64,000 bases of DNA from Rhodobacteraceae bacterium SB2 (GCA_001642945.1 LGRT01000037.1:124001-188000); one strand, 5' to 3'; positions 1 through 12,030 are shown, counted from the first letter of the stretch. The notes: generated by a model from the letters alone, not told the origin. Made by a program: numbers and translations.

Positions 1-3000
1 GTTGATCTTGAATGAACTCAACAAGGCCTTCAGGGGCGGCAAATTTATTATTGTGAAATTGCAAAACAGCGCCTTTTGGGCCCCCATCCAGCTTGGCGAT
101 ACCCGCGCGTTTGCACATTGCCTTTATCCGCACAACCAATAACAGCGTATTGACCTCGCGGGGCAAGGCGCCGAACCGATCGATGAGTTCGGCGGCAAAA
201 CCTTCCAACTCCACTTTCGTGCTAAGCCCAGAAAGCCGGCGATACAGCCCGAGCCGCACATCGAGATCCGGGACAAAACTCTCTGGTATCAGCACCGAAA
301 CGCCCAAATTGATTTGCGGGGCCCATTGATCATCACCGTCAGACAAACCCTCTAATTGGCCCGATTTGATCTTTGAAATCGCCTCTTCAAGCATATTTTG
401 ATAGAGCTCATAGCCCACATCGCGCATTTGTCCGGATTGCTCTTCCCCCAGTAGATTGCCCGCGCCGCGGATATCCAAATCCTGCGAGGCCAAAGTAAAC
501 CCCGCCCCTAAAGAATCTAATGAGCCCAACACCCGCAGGCGTTTGCTGGCCGTGTTGGTTAATTTAACCCGGGGCTTGGTGGTCAAAAACGCATAAGCGC
601 GGGTTTTAGAACGCCCAACTCGACCGCGAATTTGGTAAAGCTGGGCCAGACCAAACATATCCGCGCGATGCACAACCATGGTATTCGCGCTTGGAATATC
701 CAAGCCCGATTCAACGATCGTTGTGGCGAGCAAAATATCATATTGGCGATCATAAAACGCATTCATGCTCCGATCCAGCTCACCTGCAGCCATTTGACCA
801 TGCGCAACCACATAGGTCAGCTCGGGTAACTGTTCTTGCAAAAAGGCCTCGATTTCGGGCAAGTCGCTGACCCTAGGCACCACGTAAAAGGACTGACCAC
901 CGCGATAATGTTCCCGCAAAAATCCTTCGCGAATGGTCACGGCATCAAATTCACTGACATAGGTGCGAATAGCCAAGCGATCCACGGGCGGCGTGCCGAT
1001 GATCGACAGATCGCGCACCCCAGAAAGGGACAATTGCAACGTACGCGGGATCGGCGTGGCGGTCAGAGTTAAAACATGAATGTCAGAGCGCATCTGCTTC
1101 AGCCGTTCTTTATGCTGCACCCCAAAATGTTGTTCTTCGTCAATAATCAGTAGCCCTAAATTCTGGAATTTGATCGATTTGGCGAGCAAGGCATGCGTGC
1201 CCACAACAATATCAACGGTTCCGTCGCTAATACCATCGCGCGTGGCTTGCGCCTCTTTGTTCGAAACAAATCGCGATAATTGGCGCACGTGTAATGGAAA
1301 GCCGCGAAACCGCTCGGCAAAGCTTTGCGCGTGTTGACGCGCCAGCAACGTGGTAGGCGCGATCACGGCGACTTGCGTGCCTGACATCGCGGCAACAAAG
1401 GCCGCCCGCAAAGCCACTTCGGTTTTGCCAAACCCCACATCCCCGCAAATCAACCGATCCATGGGCGCGCCCGATGTTAAATCATCTACGACATCTCCGA
1501 TTGCCATCAGCTGGTCGTCGGTTTCCTGATAGGGAAAGCGCGCACAAAACGCATCCCAACTGCCGGGCGGCGGTTCTAAAATCGGCGCTTTTCGCAAAGC
1601 CCGTTCGGCAGCAACGCGGATCAACCGATCAGCCATATCGCGAATACGTTGCTTGAGCTTGGCCTTTTTGGCCTGCCAGGCCCCCCCACCCAATTTATCC
1701 AAAAGGCCTTCGTCATGGCCATATTTACTAAGCAATTCAATATTTTCAACGGGCAGATAGAGACGCGCGCTTTCCGCATATTCCAACACCAGACATTCAT
1801 GCACCGCCCCCGCCGCCGTCACCAATTCAAGCCCGTGATAGCGGCCGATCCCATGATCGACATGCACCACCAAATCACCCGCAGATAAGCTTTGCGTCTC
1901 GGTTAAAAAATTTTCAGCTTTGCGGCGCTTTTTAGCGCTGCGCACCAAACGGTCCCCCAAAATATCTTGTTCGGAAATGACCGTGAAATCGGGGGTTTCA
2001 AAGCCATGTTCAAGCCCCCAAACCGTGACGTAAAGCCCCGCATCGCCAATTTGCGCCCGGGTGTTTATTTTGACAGGATCGCCAAACCCTTCATCCCTGA
2101 CCAATCCACTTAAGCGTTCACAAGAGCCGTCTGAATAGCTTGCTAAAATCACGGGACCAATCGCTGATTTTTTCTGAATATGCTGACATAATATATTGAA
2201 AAGGCTTACCGTTTCCTGTTGGCGCTCTGGCGCAAAATTACGCCCCATACGCCCTTGCGCGTCAATCACACCCGGCCCGCTGGCCTGCGCCAAAGGATGC
2301 AATTTTAACACTTTATGCCCGTTTAAACTGGCCGCCCACGCCGCGTCATCTAAATACAGCGCCGTTGGCGTGACCGGTTTGTAAACGGAATCCAAGCGTT
2401 GCTTGGCCTGCATCGCCAATTTACGCGTTTCATATTGGTCCTCAATACCTTCCCAACGCGCCAGTCGCGCGGGCTCCAATTGGTCATCAAAGCTCACGCA
2501 AACCTCTGGGAGGTAATCGAACAGGCTTTCCAAATGCGCGTGAAAAAACGGCAACCAATGTTCAAACCCTTGAACCTTTTGGCCTGCACTTATCGATTCA
2601 TACAACGGATCATCGCTGCGGGCTGCCCCGAATTCGCTACGGTAATTTTGACGAAACCGGGTGATTGCCGCCTCATCCAAAATCACTTCCGAGACGGGCG
2701 ATAATTCAATCTCAGATAATGTTTCAGTTGTGCGTTGACTGACCGGATCAAACCGACGCGCCCCATCCAATACATCCCCGAACAAATCCAAACGAATTGG
2801 GCCCAAATCACCCGGAGGATAAATATCGATAATCCCACCGCGAATGGCGTAATCTCCGGGCTCCAGCACCGTCGGCGCCTTAGAAAAACCCATACGAACC
2901 AAAAAAGAACGCAGCGCCTCTTCATCGATTGGCCGGCCGACCTCGGCCCGAAATGCCGCATCGCGCAACACCTGGCGCGCCGGTAAGCGCTGCATCGCCG

Positions 3001-3310
3001 CATTCAACGTGGTAAGCAAGATGAATTGTTTGGGCATGCCATGCACAAGCCCGGCCAATGTGGCCATCCGACGGGCTGAAATATCCGCATTCGGCGATAC
3101 CCGGTCATAGGGCAAACAATCCCAAGCGGGAAACTCTATCACGGGCATGTCTGGTGCAAAAAACCGCACCGCTTCGGCAAAGGCCGCCAACCTCTTATCA
3201 TCCCGCGCAATATGCATAAGAGGGCGCCCATCTCGCTGCATTTGACGCAAAATAATATCTGCGTCAAACCCCTCTGGTACGCCCCCAATTGTTACGGTGT
3301 TGGCCATCAT
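1..3310 (-). CDS. mfd: Transcription-repair coupling factor Mfd (C-terminus cut by window edge)
   Basis: Mfd is a DNA translocase that removes RNA polymerase stalled at lesions and recruits UvrA for nucleotide excision repair. The reverse strand stays open for about 1103 codons from tandem ATG codons at 3310/3307 to the window edge. I read, in order, a UvrB-like N-terminal part, an RNAP-interaction region (GDLVVHVDHGIGRYHG, near 1850-1890), a Walker A motif (GDVGFGKTE, near 1440), a DEEQ box (near 1140) and helicase motifs V/VI with a QIRGRVGRS stretch (near 620). Usual family length is about 1150, so probably only the last few dozen residues are missing. A small membrane-protein gene lies 40 bp upstream on the same strand. 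Confidence 0.96.
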   Translation of the reverse strand, partial: MMANTVTIGGVPEGFDADIILRQMQRDGRPLMHIARDDKRLAAFAEAVRFFAPDMPVIEFPAWDCLPYDRVSPNADISARRMATLAGLVHGMPKQFILLTTLNAAMQRLPARQVLRDAAFRAEVGRPIDEEALRSFLVRMGFSKAPTVLEPGDYAIRGGIIDIYPPGDLGPIRLDLFGDVLDGARRFDPVSQRTTETLSEIELSPVSEVILDEAAITRFRQNYRSEFGAARSDDPLYESISAGQKVQGFEHWLPFFHAHLESLFDYLPEVCVSFDDQLEPARLARWEGIEDQYETRKLAMQAKQRLDSVYKPVTPTALYLDDAAWAASLNGHKVLKLHPLAQASGPGVIDAQGRMGRNFAPERQQETVSLFNILCQHIQKKSAIGPVILASYSDGSCERLSGLVRDEGFGDPVKINTRAQIGDAGLYVTVWGLEHGFETPDFTVISEQDILGDRLVRSAKKRRKAENFLTETQSLSAGDLVVHVDHGIGRYHGLELVTAAGAVHECLVLEYAESARLYLPVENIELLSKYGHDEGLLDKLGGGAWQAKKAKLKQRIRDMADRLIRVAAERALRKAPILEPPPGSWDAFCARFPYQETDDQLMAIGDVVDDLTSGAPMDRLICGDVGFGKTEVALRAAFVAAMSGTQVAVIAPTTLLARQHAQSFAERFRGFPLHVRQLSRFVSNKEAQATRDGISDGTVDIVVGTHALLAKSIKFQNLGLLIIDEEQHFGVQHKERLKQMRSDIHVLTLTATPIPRTLQLSLSGVRDLSIIGTPPVDRLAIRTYVSEFDAVTIREGFLREHYRGGQSFYVVPRVSDLPEIEAFLQEQLPELTYVVAHGQMAAGELDRSMNAFYDRQYDILLATTIVESGLDIPSANTMVVHRADMFGLAQLYQIRGRVGRSKTRAYAFLTTKPRVKLTNTASKRLRVLGSLDSLGAGFTLASQDLDIRGAGNLLGEEQSGQMRDVGYELYQNMLEEAISKIKSGQLEGLSDGDDQWAPQINLGVSVLIPESFVPDLDVRLGLYRRLSGLSTKVELEGFAAELIDRFGALPREVNTLLLVVRIKAMCKRAGIAKLDGGPKGAVLQFHNNKFAAPEGLVEFIQDQ

Positions 3311-3350
3311 TCAAACCTTGTTGCGCAAAAAGTAAACCATCCGGCTTTTT

Positions 3351-3863
3351 TCATAGGACCAGCTTATTTATATTGAAAATCATCCCCCAGAACGCCGTCA
3401 GAAAAAGCGTGAGCACGCCGATACAAAACGTCCAAAACCGGATCCACTGGAGTTTTATGTAGACCTGCGCGAAATCGGGCTGGGCTCCGGTAATACTGCG
3501 GGCAAAGCGCAAGCGCAAGAGCAAGACGGGCCAAAGCGGCACCACCAAAAGGAATAAAGCCTGCAGCGCCTCATTGCTATATCCAAAGGCTGCCACCGCC
3601 CAAAACCCCACCGCGAATCCAGCCCCCAAGGCCAAGCCCAAGCGCACAGCAGCAATCGCGGGGGGGGCCACACGCTGCGCCTGCGCAAACAGCCGAATTA
3701 AAGCTTCCTCTTGCGCCTCCGCATCAGCCTTTGACGCGCGCTGTAAATCGGAAAAAGGAACGCCCAGGATATATTGGCTGGTCACCGCCCAAACAAGCAC
3801 AAGGATAACCCAGAACCAAACGCTGGTAAAAGCCGTAAAATCAAGGTTATCAATGAGTAGCAC
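3351..3863 (-). CDS. Conserved small integral membrane protein upstream of mfd
   Basis: About 170 residues with a hydrophobic N-terminal segment (FWVILVLVWAVTSQYILG), a short charged stretch (SKADAEAQEEALIRLF), then two or three more membrane segments; the C-terminus ends in a TM helix. Roseobacter homologues between hemB and mfd are, as I recall, sometimes labelled 'component of SufBCD complex', but nothing here points to Fe-S assembly, so I assign no function. I chose the GTG at 3863, preceded by AGAGAAAA and beginning MLLIDNLDF, because that fits the family's short N-terminus. The frame is open to a TTG at 3923, which would add 20 unconvincing residues. The gene is divergent from hemB. Confidence 0.7.
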   Translation of the reverse strand: MLLIDNLDFTAFTSVWFWVILVLVWAVTSQYILGVPFSDLQRASKADAEAQEEALIRLFAQAQRVAPPAIAAVRLGLALGAGFAVGFWAVAAFGYSNEALQALFLLVVPLWPVLLLRLRFARSITGAQPDFAQVYIKLQWIRFWTFCIGVLTLFLTAFWGMIFNINKLVL

Positions 3864-3892
3864 GATAATTTTCTCTGGGTTACGGCGAATAA

Positions 3893-4990
<1,098 letters not shown>

Positions 4991-5071
4991 GCGAAATCTA
5001 GGATGACAAACTGCGTAAGACAGGCTAGAGACTGAGGCAACCCGGTACCACTATAAATCGAGCAAAATGAA

Positions 5072-5671
5072 ATGAACAAGCTGACCTCAAAATTACGTCT
5101 CTTTGCAAGCCTTTCTGCCGCAGTCGTTATGTTAAACGGCTGCACTGCGGCGCTTGTTGATACCGAGGCTTTAAAGGCAGAAGCCGAATATTTAAAAGAA
5201 GATGCCACCAAAATTGACTCCAGAGTAGACGCCACGCTCGAGCAGCTTTATCAAACCCATCCCCATACGCAAGACTTAAGCCAACGCGCCGCGGGTATGT
5301 TGGTCATGCCGCTGATAACCGAGGCCAGTTTTGGCTTTGGCGGCTCTTACGGGCGCGGGGCACTGCGCGCGAAAGGAGAGACGGTCGAATATTATTCTAT
5401 GGCCTCCGCCGGCTATGGCTGGCAGTTCGGCGCGCAACAATATGCGCATGCGTTGTTTTTCATGAGCTCGAAAGCGTTAGACGATTTTCGCAATTCCGAC
5501 GGTTGGACCGTAGGCGGCGATATTGATTATGCGTTTCAGGGCGATGGTGAGTCGCTCCGGCTTGACACCACCACGCTGAATGCCCCCGTGATCGCGGTCG
5601 TTTTTGGCCAAGCCGGTCTGAAATTCGGAGTCAGCCTAGAAGGGGCAAAATATACACGCATTCTGCCCTAA
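5072..5671 (+). CDS. SYLF/YSC84-domain lipoprotein
   Basis: A 199-residue protein with a lipoprotein signal peptide: Lys/Arg at the N-terminus, a hydrophobic stretch (LFASLSAAVVML) and a lipobox LNGC with Cys at about residue 24. The remainder resembles the SYLF (Ysc84/DUF500) domain: AAGMLVMPLITEASFGFGGSYGRGAL, then YYSMASAGYGWQFGAQ, and a Gly-rich C-terminal half. SYLF domains bind lipids in eukaryotes; the bacterial role is unknown. The ribosome-binding site is weak (AGCAAAATGA). It stands alone between hemB and gyrA on the same strand. Confidence 0.82.
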   Translation: MNKLTSKLRLFASLSAAVVMLNGCTAALVDTEALKAEAEYLKEDATKIDSRVDATLEQLYQTHPHTQDLSQRAAGMLVMPLITEASFGFGGSYGRGALRAKGETVEYYSMASAGYGWQFGAQQYAHALFFMSSKALDDFRNSDGWTVGGDIDYAFQGDGESLRLDTTTLNAPVIAVVFGQAGLKFGVSLEGAKYTRILP

Positions 5672-5791
5672 ATCTTGCATAAATTACCGTCTTTGACCGA
5701 ATGAAACAGCCTCTGCCATTGCGCAGTATATGGTTGTTCTGCTAAGGTTAAATCACAAGATTTAGATTAGGCATCGAAAAGAGCAGTTTAT

Positions 5792-8536
5792 TTGACCGAC
5801 ACGCCAGAAACCCCCGAAGCCACCGAAGAAACGCCCCCGCAACGCGCTGTCTATGACGGGCCCAGCGTTTCGATCGCGGAGGAAATGAAAACCGCGTATC
5901 TTGACTACGCGATGAGCGTGATCGTCAGCCGCGCGATCCCGGATCTGCGCGATGGATTAAAGCCGGTGCATCGCCGGATTTTATACGCCATGCATGAAAC
6001 CGGCAATACGCATGATAAATCCTATCGCAAATCAGCCCGCCCCGTGGGGGACGTCATGGGTAAATATCACCCGCATGGCGACAGCGCGATTTACGATGCT
6101 TTGGTGCGCATGGCGCAAGATTTCTCAATGTCGCTGCCGCTGCTGGATGGTCAGGGCAATTTTGGCTCTATGGACGGAGATAATGCCGCCGCAATGCGCT
6201 ATACCGAAGTGCGCATGGACAAGCCGGCCTCATTCTTATTGGCCGATATCGATAAGGATACGGTCAATTTTCAAGATAATTACGATGGCAAAGACCGCGA
6301 GCCAACCGTGCTTCCAGCCCGATTTCCAAATATGCTGGTCAATGGCGCGGGGGGCATTGCCGTTGGCATGGCAACCAACATCCCGCCGCATAACTTGGGC
6401 GAAGTGATCGATGCCACTTTGGCTTTGATCGAGAATCCCGACCTCACCAGCGAAGAATTAATGGGTTATGTACCGGGGCCCGATTTTCCGACCGGCGGCA
6501 TCATGCTTGGCCGTTCGGGCGCGCGCAAAGCGTATTTAGAGGGGCGCGGCAGCGTTATTATCCGTTCGAAAACCCGCGTCGAAGAAATTCGAAAAGACCG
6601 ATTTGCCATCATCATTGATGAAATCCCTTATCAAGTAAACAAAGCCGCGATGATTGAAAAAATCGCAGAACAGGTGCGCGAAAAGAAACTCGAAGGCATC
6701 TCGCATGTGCAGGATGAAAGCGACCGGGTCGGGGTTCGGGTTGTGATCGAATTGAAACGCGATGCAACCGCAGAGGTTGTTTTGAACCAACTATTCCGCT
6801 TCACCCCGATGCAAACCTATTTTGGCTGCAATATGTTGGCCTTAAACGGGGGGCGGCCGGAACAATTGACGCTGCGATCGTTCTTAACCAATTTCATCGC
6901 CTTTCGCGAAGATGTTGTGGCGCGCAGAACCGCGTTTGAGCTGCGCAAAGCGCGCGAACGCAGCCATATTCTATGCGGGCTGGCCGCGGCCGTTTCAAAC
7001 GTTGATGAAGTTGTAGCGACCATTCGCAGCTCGGTTGACGCCGCCGATGCGCGCGCCAAATTGATGACGCGGGCATGGCCGGCAGAAGAGATACTTGAAT
7101 ATATTAAACTAATCGATGATCCGACCCATCCTGTGAATGCAGATGGCACCTATCATTTATCAGAGGTACAAGCCCGCGCGATCCTTGAATTGCGCCTTCA
7201 ACGCCTGACCCAAATCGGGGTAAAAGAAGTAACAGATGAATTGCAAGAATTGGCGGGAAAAATCCGCGAATATCTAGAAATTCTAGGCTCGCGTGACCGT
7301 ATTATGGCGATAATCACGGATGAGCTAAACAGCGTGAAAGAGCAATTTGCGGTTCCGCGCCGTACAGAGATTATCGAATGGTCCGGGGACCTGGATGACG
7401 AGGATCTGATTGAGCGCGAAGATATGGTGGTGACGATCACCTCGGGGGGCTATATCAAACGCACCCCATTGGTGGATTTTCGCGCCCAGCGTCGCGGCGG
7501 CAAAGGCCTGTCAGGCATGCAAACCAAAGATGAAGATTTGGTCACCTCGCTCTTCGTGGCAAATACCCATACCCAATTGTTGTTTTTTACGACCGATGGC
7601 ATGGCCTATAAGCTGAAAACCTGGCGCCTGCCCCAAGGCGGGCGTACCTCAAAGGGCAAGGCTGTAGTGAATATTCTGCCCATTCCAACCGGAGTTTCGA
7701 TCGCTGCAATCATGCCGGTTGATATCCCCGAAGAGGAATGGGAAAACGTGCAAATCATTTTTGCGACATCGGCCGGCGATGTGCGCCGCAATGCGCTGTC
7801 TGATTTCACCAATGTCCGCGCCAATGGTAAGATTGCCATGGATTTGCCAGAGAATGTAGAGCTGGTAAACGCGCGCATCGCAACTCAAGACGATGATGTG
7901 ATGTTGGTCACCAAATCAGGCCGGGCGATCCGCTTTTCAACCAACGCGGTGCGGGTTTTCAAGGGGCGCAAATCCACCGGTGTGCGCGGCGTGCGCCTCA
8001 CCGGTGATGATTGCGTTGTCTCAATGTCGATCCTACGCCATTTTGAAGCCAGCTCAGATGAGCGCGCTGCCTATCTCAAGATGCGCCGCGCCGTCGCGGG
8101 AATGGTTGATGACGAAGGAGCTGGCACTGAGGATGAAGAGGTCAGCGCCAATGCAACCATAAGCCCAGAACGCTATGCCGAAATGTCAGCCGCCGAGAAC
8201 CTGATCTTAACGATCAGCAGTCGCGGCTCCGGAAAACTGTCCTCTAGCCATGATTATCCCGTCCGTGGCAGAGGCGGCATGGGCGTTGCTGCAATGGATA
8301 AAGCGATGCGGGGCGGCGATTTAGTTGCCAGCTTCCCGGTCGATTTGGAAGATCAGATCATGCTGGCCACCTCAAAAGGCCAATCCATCCGGGTGCCCAT
8401 TGAAGGTATTTCTTTCCGCTCGCGCAGCGCCGGAGGCGTGAAAGTTTTCAACACAGGCAACAACGAAGAAGTTGTTTCCGTCGCCCGGATCGTCGAACAG
8501 TCGGAGGACGAAGAAGCCCCGGAAGGCGAGGCTTAA
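5792..8536 (+). CDS. gyrA: DNA gyrase subunit A
   Basis: The breakage-reunion subunit of gyrase, which introduces negative supercoils with GyrB. It has 914 residues, slightly long for the family because of an acidic stretch near residues 770-790 ([12 protein letters not shown]) and an acidic tail. The catalytic tyrosine is Tyr137 in [10 protein letters not shown]. Quinolone-determining positions read Ser98 and Asp102 in [13 protein letters not shown], the susceptible-type residues. The GyrA box QRRGGKG is present in the C-terminal beta-pinwheel, so wrapping activity should be intact. The start is the TTG at 5792, followed by [15 protein letters not shown] and the conserved [18 protein letters not shown]. 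gyrB is not in the window. Confidence 0.97.
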   Translation: MTDTPETPEATEETPPQRAVYDGPSVSIAEEMKTAYLDYAMSVIVSRAIPDLRDGLKPVHRRILYAMHETGNTHDKSYRKSARPVGDVMGKYHPHGDSAIYDALVRMAQDFSMSLPLLDGQGNFGSMDGDNAAAMRYTEVRMDKPASFLLADIDKDTVNFQDNYDGKDREPTVLPARFPNMLVNGAGGIAVGMATNIPPHNLGEVIDATLALIENPDLTSEELMGYVPGPDFPTGGIMLGRSGARKAYLEGRGSVIIRSKTRVEEIRKDRFAIIIDEIPYQVNKAAMIEKIAEQVREKKLEGISHVQDESDRVGVRVVIELKRDATAEVVLNQLFRFTPMQTYFGCNMLALNGGRPEQLTLRSFLTNFIAFREDVVARRTAFELRKARERSHILCGLAAAVSNVDEVVATIRSSVDAADARAKLMTRAWPAEEILEYIKLIDDPTHPVNADGTYHLSEVQARAILELRLQRLTQIGVKEVTDELQELAGKIREYLEILGSRDRIMAIITDELNSVKEQFAVPRRTEIIEWSGDLDDEDLIEREDMVVTITSGGYIKRTPLVDFRAQRRGGKGLSGMQTKDEDLVTSLFVANTHTQLLFFTTDGMAYKLKTWRLPQGGRTSKGKAVVNILPIPTGVSIAAIMPVDIPEEEWENVQIIFATSAGDVRRNALSDFTNVRANGKIAMDLPENVELVNARIATQDDDVMLVTKSGRAIRFSTNAVRVFKGRKSTGVRGVRLTGDDCVVSMSILRHFEASSDERAAYLKMRRAVAGMVDDEGAGTEDEEVSANATISPERYAEMSAAENLILTISSRGSGKLSSSHDYPVRGRGGMGVAAMDKAMRGGDLVASFPVDLEDQIMLATSKGQSIRVPIEGISFRSRSAGGVKVFNTGNNEEVVSVARIVEQSEDEEAPEGEA

Positions 8537-8584
8537 ATTCTAAACCCGCAAAGCGGCCAAGCCTAGAAAATGATTTGCACCTAT

Positions 8585-10069
8585 CTATGCCAAGTCATAG
8601 AGGTCTGAAAACTTTGCGTGGATATAACGCAGGAATGCCGCTTCGGATGGTGCCTTGCCGCAAGCGGCAGTCATCAATTCATGGGCCGGCAAAAGATTAC
8701 CGTGGCGTTGCACATTCTGTTTCAACCATGCACAGGCAGGCCCTAAATTACCCGAAGCTAGATCTGTATCTAAATCTGGAAGCGCCGATTGCAGGCTTTC
8801 AAACAGGCAACCCGCATAGACATTGCCCAAAGAATAAGTTGGAAAATAGCCGAATAACCCAATTGACCAATGCACATCCTGCAGCATCCCATGCGACGGG
8901 CGATCAACCGCATATCCGAAATCTGACAAAAACCGATCATTCCAAGCCGCTTCAAGGTCCGACACCGCAAGCTCTCCAGACATCAAATCACGCTCAAGAT
9001 CAAACCGCATCATCACGTGCAAATTATATTGCAATTCATCAGCTTCGGTTCGGATATAACCACGGCTGACGCGATTCACCGATTGGTAAAACTGCCGCTC
9101 AGAGCCAACGCCAAAAGAGCCAAATACGTCGCGCATCCGGCCATAAAGAAAGCTGGTGAACGCTTCAGAGCGGCCCAATTGATTCTCGAAAATGCGGCTT
9201 TGACTTTCATGAACCCCCATTGAGCAGCCATGCCCAATCGGCGTAAAGGCATAAGATTGATCTATATTCTGCTCATAATTGCCATGACCCACCTCATGAA
9301 TGGTCGAATAAAAACACCCTAACGGATCACTGGGATCGGTGCGTGTGGTAATCCGTACATCCGCGCCAGTTCCGGAACAAAAGGGATGCACCGCCCTATC
9401 GATCCGCCCAGAGGCCATGTTATAGCCAAAGCATTCTGCCAACTCTTGGCTCATTTTCAACTGTAGCTGCGGATCAAATTGCCCCTCTAATTCAGGCGCA
9501 GGCGGGCGCTCAAGCACCGCGGAGCGCAGCGCGACCAATGGGCTGCGCAAGGCATCAAACATTTTTGAAATTTCAGCCGTGCTGCCATCGGGTTCATAAT
9601 TCTTAAGCAAGGCATCATATGAGCTGAGCCCTGTGCCATCGGCCAAGGCGGCGGCCTCTTGCTGTCGCAGCACAACCACCTCGGCCAATATCGGTGTAAA
9701 ATCTGCAACCGCCTCATCCGCGCGTGCTTGGGCCCATATATGTTGCGATTTTGACGTTAATCCGGCCAAAGCCACCGAAATCTCTTCGGGCACTTTGCAA
9801 TTGCGTTGATAGGAGTGCTCAATCAACTGCACGTGCCGCTGTTCTGCAGCGGCCAGTTGTGTTTGGCGCGCCGCGGCCAGCAACTCCCCCAATTCGGTGC
9901 TGCTGCGCCGGGCATGCAAAGTTTTTTCAAGCGCGGCCGATTCCTGTGAGCGGTCTGAAATGGCGCCTGACGGCATCATCGTTTCCTGATCCCAGTCAAG
10001 GCGGGCCGCGATTTTTGACAATGCCTCTGTTTGATGCTGATACTCCATCAAAATCTGATAGGCGCTCAT
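8585..10069 (-). CDS. M32 family metallocarboxypeptidase
   Basis: A zinc carboxypeptidase of the thermostable carboxypeptidase 1 (Taq) family, 494 residues, matching the family length of about 500. The zinc site HEVGH is visible at about residue 255 (TIHEVGHGNYEQN), with the downstream GVHESQSRIFENQLGRS motif that supplies the third ligand and is diagnostic of M32. M32 enzymes remove most C-terminal residues except proline; a cytoplasmic peptide-recycling role is inferred, since there is no signal peptide. It lies convergent with gyrA (48-bp gap, no convincing terminator) and starts 3 bp after the ctaA stop, so the two are probably co-transcribed. Confidence 0.93.
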   Translation of the reverse strand: MSAYQILMEYQHQTEALSKIAARLDWDQETMMPSGAISDRSQESAALEKTLHARRSSTELGELLAAARQTQLAAAEQRHVQLIEHSYQRNCKVPEEISVALAGLTSKSQHIWAQARADEAVADFTPILAEVVVLRQQEAAALADGTGLSSYDALLKNYEPDGSTAEISKMFDALRSPLVALRSAVLERPPAPELEGQFDPQLQLKMSQELAECFGYNMASGRIDRAVHPFCSGTGADVRITTRTDPSDPLGCFYSTIHEVGHGNYEQNIDQSYAFTPIGHGCSMGVHESQSRIFENQLGRSEAFTSFLYGRMRDVFGSFGVGSERQFYQSVNRVSRGYIRTEADELQYNLHVMMRFDLERDLMSGELAVSDLEAAWNDRFLSDFGYAVDRPSHGMLQDVHWSIGLFGYFPTYSLGNVYAGCLFESLQSALPDLDTDLASGNLGPACAWLKQNVQRHGNLLPAHELMTAACGKAPSEAAFLRYIHAKFSDLYDLA

Positions 10070-10072
10070 GAT

Positions 10073-11221
10073 CTAGGCTCCCTTTATGAATTGCTCGGGC
10101 GGGAATCCGGCCACGAAACGCGCCCGAATAACCAAGACCCACAGCGCAATGCCCCCCAATTGGTGCAGGATCGCTAAGGACCAAGGCGCCGAATGCATCA
10201 CGGTGACAACGCCCAACACCATCTGCAGCACGAGCATGCCCATCACCCAAGCAAAGCCAGAGCGCACCAGGCTATTTCCTGATTTGCGCGACCGCCTCCA
10301 AACCACCACGCCAAAGACAAAGAGCAGATAACCCGACATCCGGTGAATAAATTGCACCAAACCATCATCTTCGAAGAAATTGCGCCACCAAGGCGTTAGG
10401 CTGAATGGATCGGGGGGAAAAAAACCGCCCGCCATTAAAGGCCAGTCGATATAATTGCGCCCCGCATCAATTCCCGCCACCAGCGCTCCGATTAAAATTT
10501 GCAAAAAGGTAAAATGCATCAATCCGGTGCTCATGGAAAACAGACGCTGTTCGCGCCTGCGGCGCTGTTGCAAAAGCGCTCTTTCTGAAAGGCCGAGCGA
10601 GAGCGCAAACCAAGCGATGAACCCCAAAATAACAAAGGCCAACCCCAGATGCGTTGCCAAGCGATAGCTGGCCACGTCCAAACGCTCGCCAGTTAGGCCG
10701 CTGGCCACCATCCACCACCCAATCGCGCCTTGCATGCCACCCAAAACACCCAGCAACAATAAACGGCCAGTCCACCCAGCGGGGATTTTACGGGCGGCGA
10801 AAAACACTGCAAACCCAACGGCCCAAACCAATCCAATCACGCGGCCCAGTTGCCGATGCCCCCATTCCCACCAGTAAATAAATTGAAATTCCGCCAGGCT
10901 CATGCCTTTGTTTTGAAGTTCATATTCGGGGATGGCTTTGTATTTCTCGAACTCGCTCTGCCATGCCTCGGCAGATAAGGGGGGCAACGCCCCGGAAACG
11001 GGTTTCCATTCGGTGATGCTTAAACCGCTATCGGTCAGGCGTGTCAGTCCCCCAACCAGAATCATCGTCACCACCAAAGCAAATAAAAGATACAACCAGA
11101 TCCGGATCCAAAACCGGGCCCCGGCGCCGCGACCCTGATCAATCATCCCCTGAACCGGCGCCCCGTCAGTTGCTGCGCTCTGCGATCCAACCTCTTCAAA
11201 TATCAATCTTTTATCATTCAT
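10073..11221 (-). CDS. ctaA: Heme A synthase (CtaA/COX15)
   Basis: Oxidises heme O to heme A for aa3-type cytochrome oxidase, in the inner membrane. The 382 residues contain about eight hydrophobic segments and the conserved stretches GGLTRLTDSGLSITEWKP (after TM1), EFQFIYWWEWGHRQLGR with a heme-ligand histidine, YRLATHLGLAF, and QFIHRMSGYLL, with the last histidine in VMHSAPWSLAILHQLGG. This is the COX15 (type 2) form typical of alphaproteobacteria. The N-terminus is a charged cytoplasmic tail. The M32 peptidase gene follows after 3 bp. Other cytochrome oxidase genes are absent from the window. Confidence 0.95.
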   Translation of the reverse strand: MNDKRLIFEEVGSQSAATDGAPVQGMIDQGRGAGARFWIRIWLYLLFALVVTMILVGGLTRLTDSGLSITEWKPVSGALPPLSAEAWQSEFEKYKAIPEYELQNKGMSLAEFQFIYWWEWGHRQLGRVIGLVWAVGFAVFFAARKIPAGWTGRLLLLGVLGGMQGAIGWWMVASGLTGERLDVASYRLATHLGLAFVILGFIAWFALSLGLSERALLQQRRRREQRLFSMSTGLMHFTFLQILIGALVAGIDAGRNYIDWPLMAGGFFPPDPFSLTPWWRNFFEDDGLVQFIHRMSGYLLFVFGVVVWRRSRKSGNSLVRSGFAWVMGMLVLQMVLGVVTVMHSAPWSLAILHQLGGIALWVLVIRARFVAGFPPEQFIKGA

Positions 11222-11283
11222 CTGCGTAAAAAAACCCTTATCATTACATGCTAAAAGTTAGCCTAAGACGGCGGCTGTTCAAG

Positions 11284-12030
11284 TCAGTCTTGGCCTTTGT
11301 TACCCCGCACCAATTGCCGCAGCACCCCATGCAACATTTGCACATCCGCGCGGGTCAGTGAAAAGCGAGACCACATATTGCGCAAATTCACCTTCATGCC
11401 GGGCGCCTTGGCCTCGGGAAAGAAAAACCCAGCATCCTCAAGCCGTTCTTCATAATGTTGGGCCAGCTTTTCAACCTCAATCGCCTCTGCCCATTGGGTT
11501 TTTGCCAGTTCCATGCGCGCCAGCTCAACCTGCCCCTGCGCGCGGCGCCACTCATAGGCCATCAGCAGCACGCATTGCGCCAAATTCAGTGATGGAAAAT
11601 CAGGGTTAACCGGCACCGATATCAACGCATTTGCCCCCGCGATATCTTCATTTTCCAACCCCGCGCGCTCTGGACCAAATAACACGGCTACTTTTTGCCC
11701 CTGAGCGATTTTTTCTGCAGCTTGGCGCATCGCCTCTTCCGGCGCTAAAATAGGCTTGGTTAAGCCGCGGCCGCGCGCTGTTGTGGCGAAGACAAAACTG
11801 GTATCGCCCACCGCTTGGGAAACTCCATCAAAATGCTGCGCCGCATCCAGCAACCGGCCCGCGCCACTGGCCATCGCCACCGCGCGCGTGCTGGGCCAAC
11901 CATCGCGCGGCGCAACCACGCGCATTTGCTCCAAACCAAAATTCCACATCGCGCGGGCGGATGCGCCGATATTTTCGCCCATTTGCGGGCGGACCAAAAC
12001 AAAATAGGGTTGACGCTGTGACTCAGGCAC
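11284..12030 (-). CDS. trmJ: TrmJ-type tRNA 2'-O-methyltransferase (SpoU family)
   Basis: A SPOUT-fold S-adenosylmethionine-dependent RNA methylase, 248 residues. The three SpoU motifs are clear: NIGASARAMWNFG (motif 1, Asn and Arg), VLFGPERAGLENED (motif 2) and PVNPDFPSLNLAQCVLLMAYE (motif 3). The C-terminal helical extension is typical of TrmJ, which methylates the ribose at tRNA position 32. TrmJ is the best family match, but the exact target base cannot be read from the sequence. It is transcribed alone; the 134-bp gap to the divergent ThiE-like gene shows no strong structure. Confidence 0.88.
   Translation of the reverse strand: MPESQRQPYFVLVRPQMGENIGASARAMWNFGLEQMRVVAPRDGWPSTRAVAMASGAGRLLDAAQHFDGVSQAVGDTSFVFATTARGRGLTKPILAPEEAMRQAAEKIAQGQKVAVLFGPERAGLENEDIAGANALISVPVNPDFPSLNLAQCVLLMAYEWRRAQGQVELARMELAKTQWAEAIEVEKLAQHYEERLEDAGFFFPEAKAPGMKVNLRNMWSRFSLTRADVQMLHGVLRQLVRGNKGQD

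Noticed and set aside
1-3310. Plus-strand ORFs across the first 3.3 kb
   Set aside because: All are short shadows antisense to the continuous mfd reading frame.
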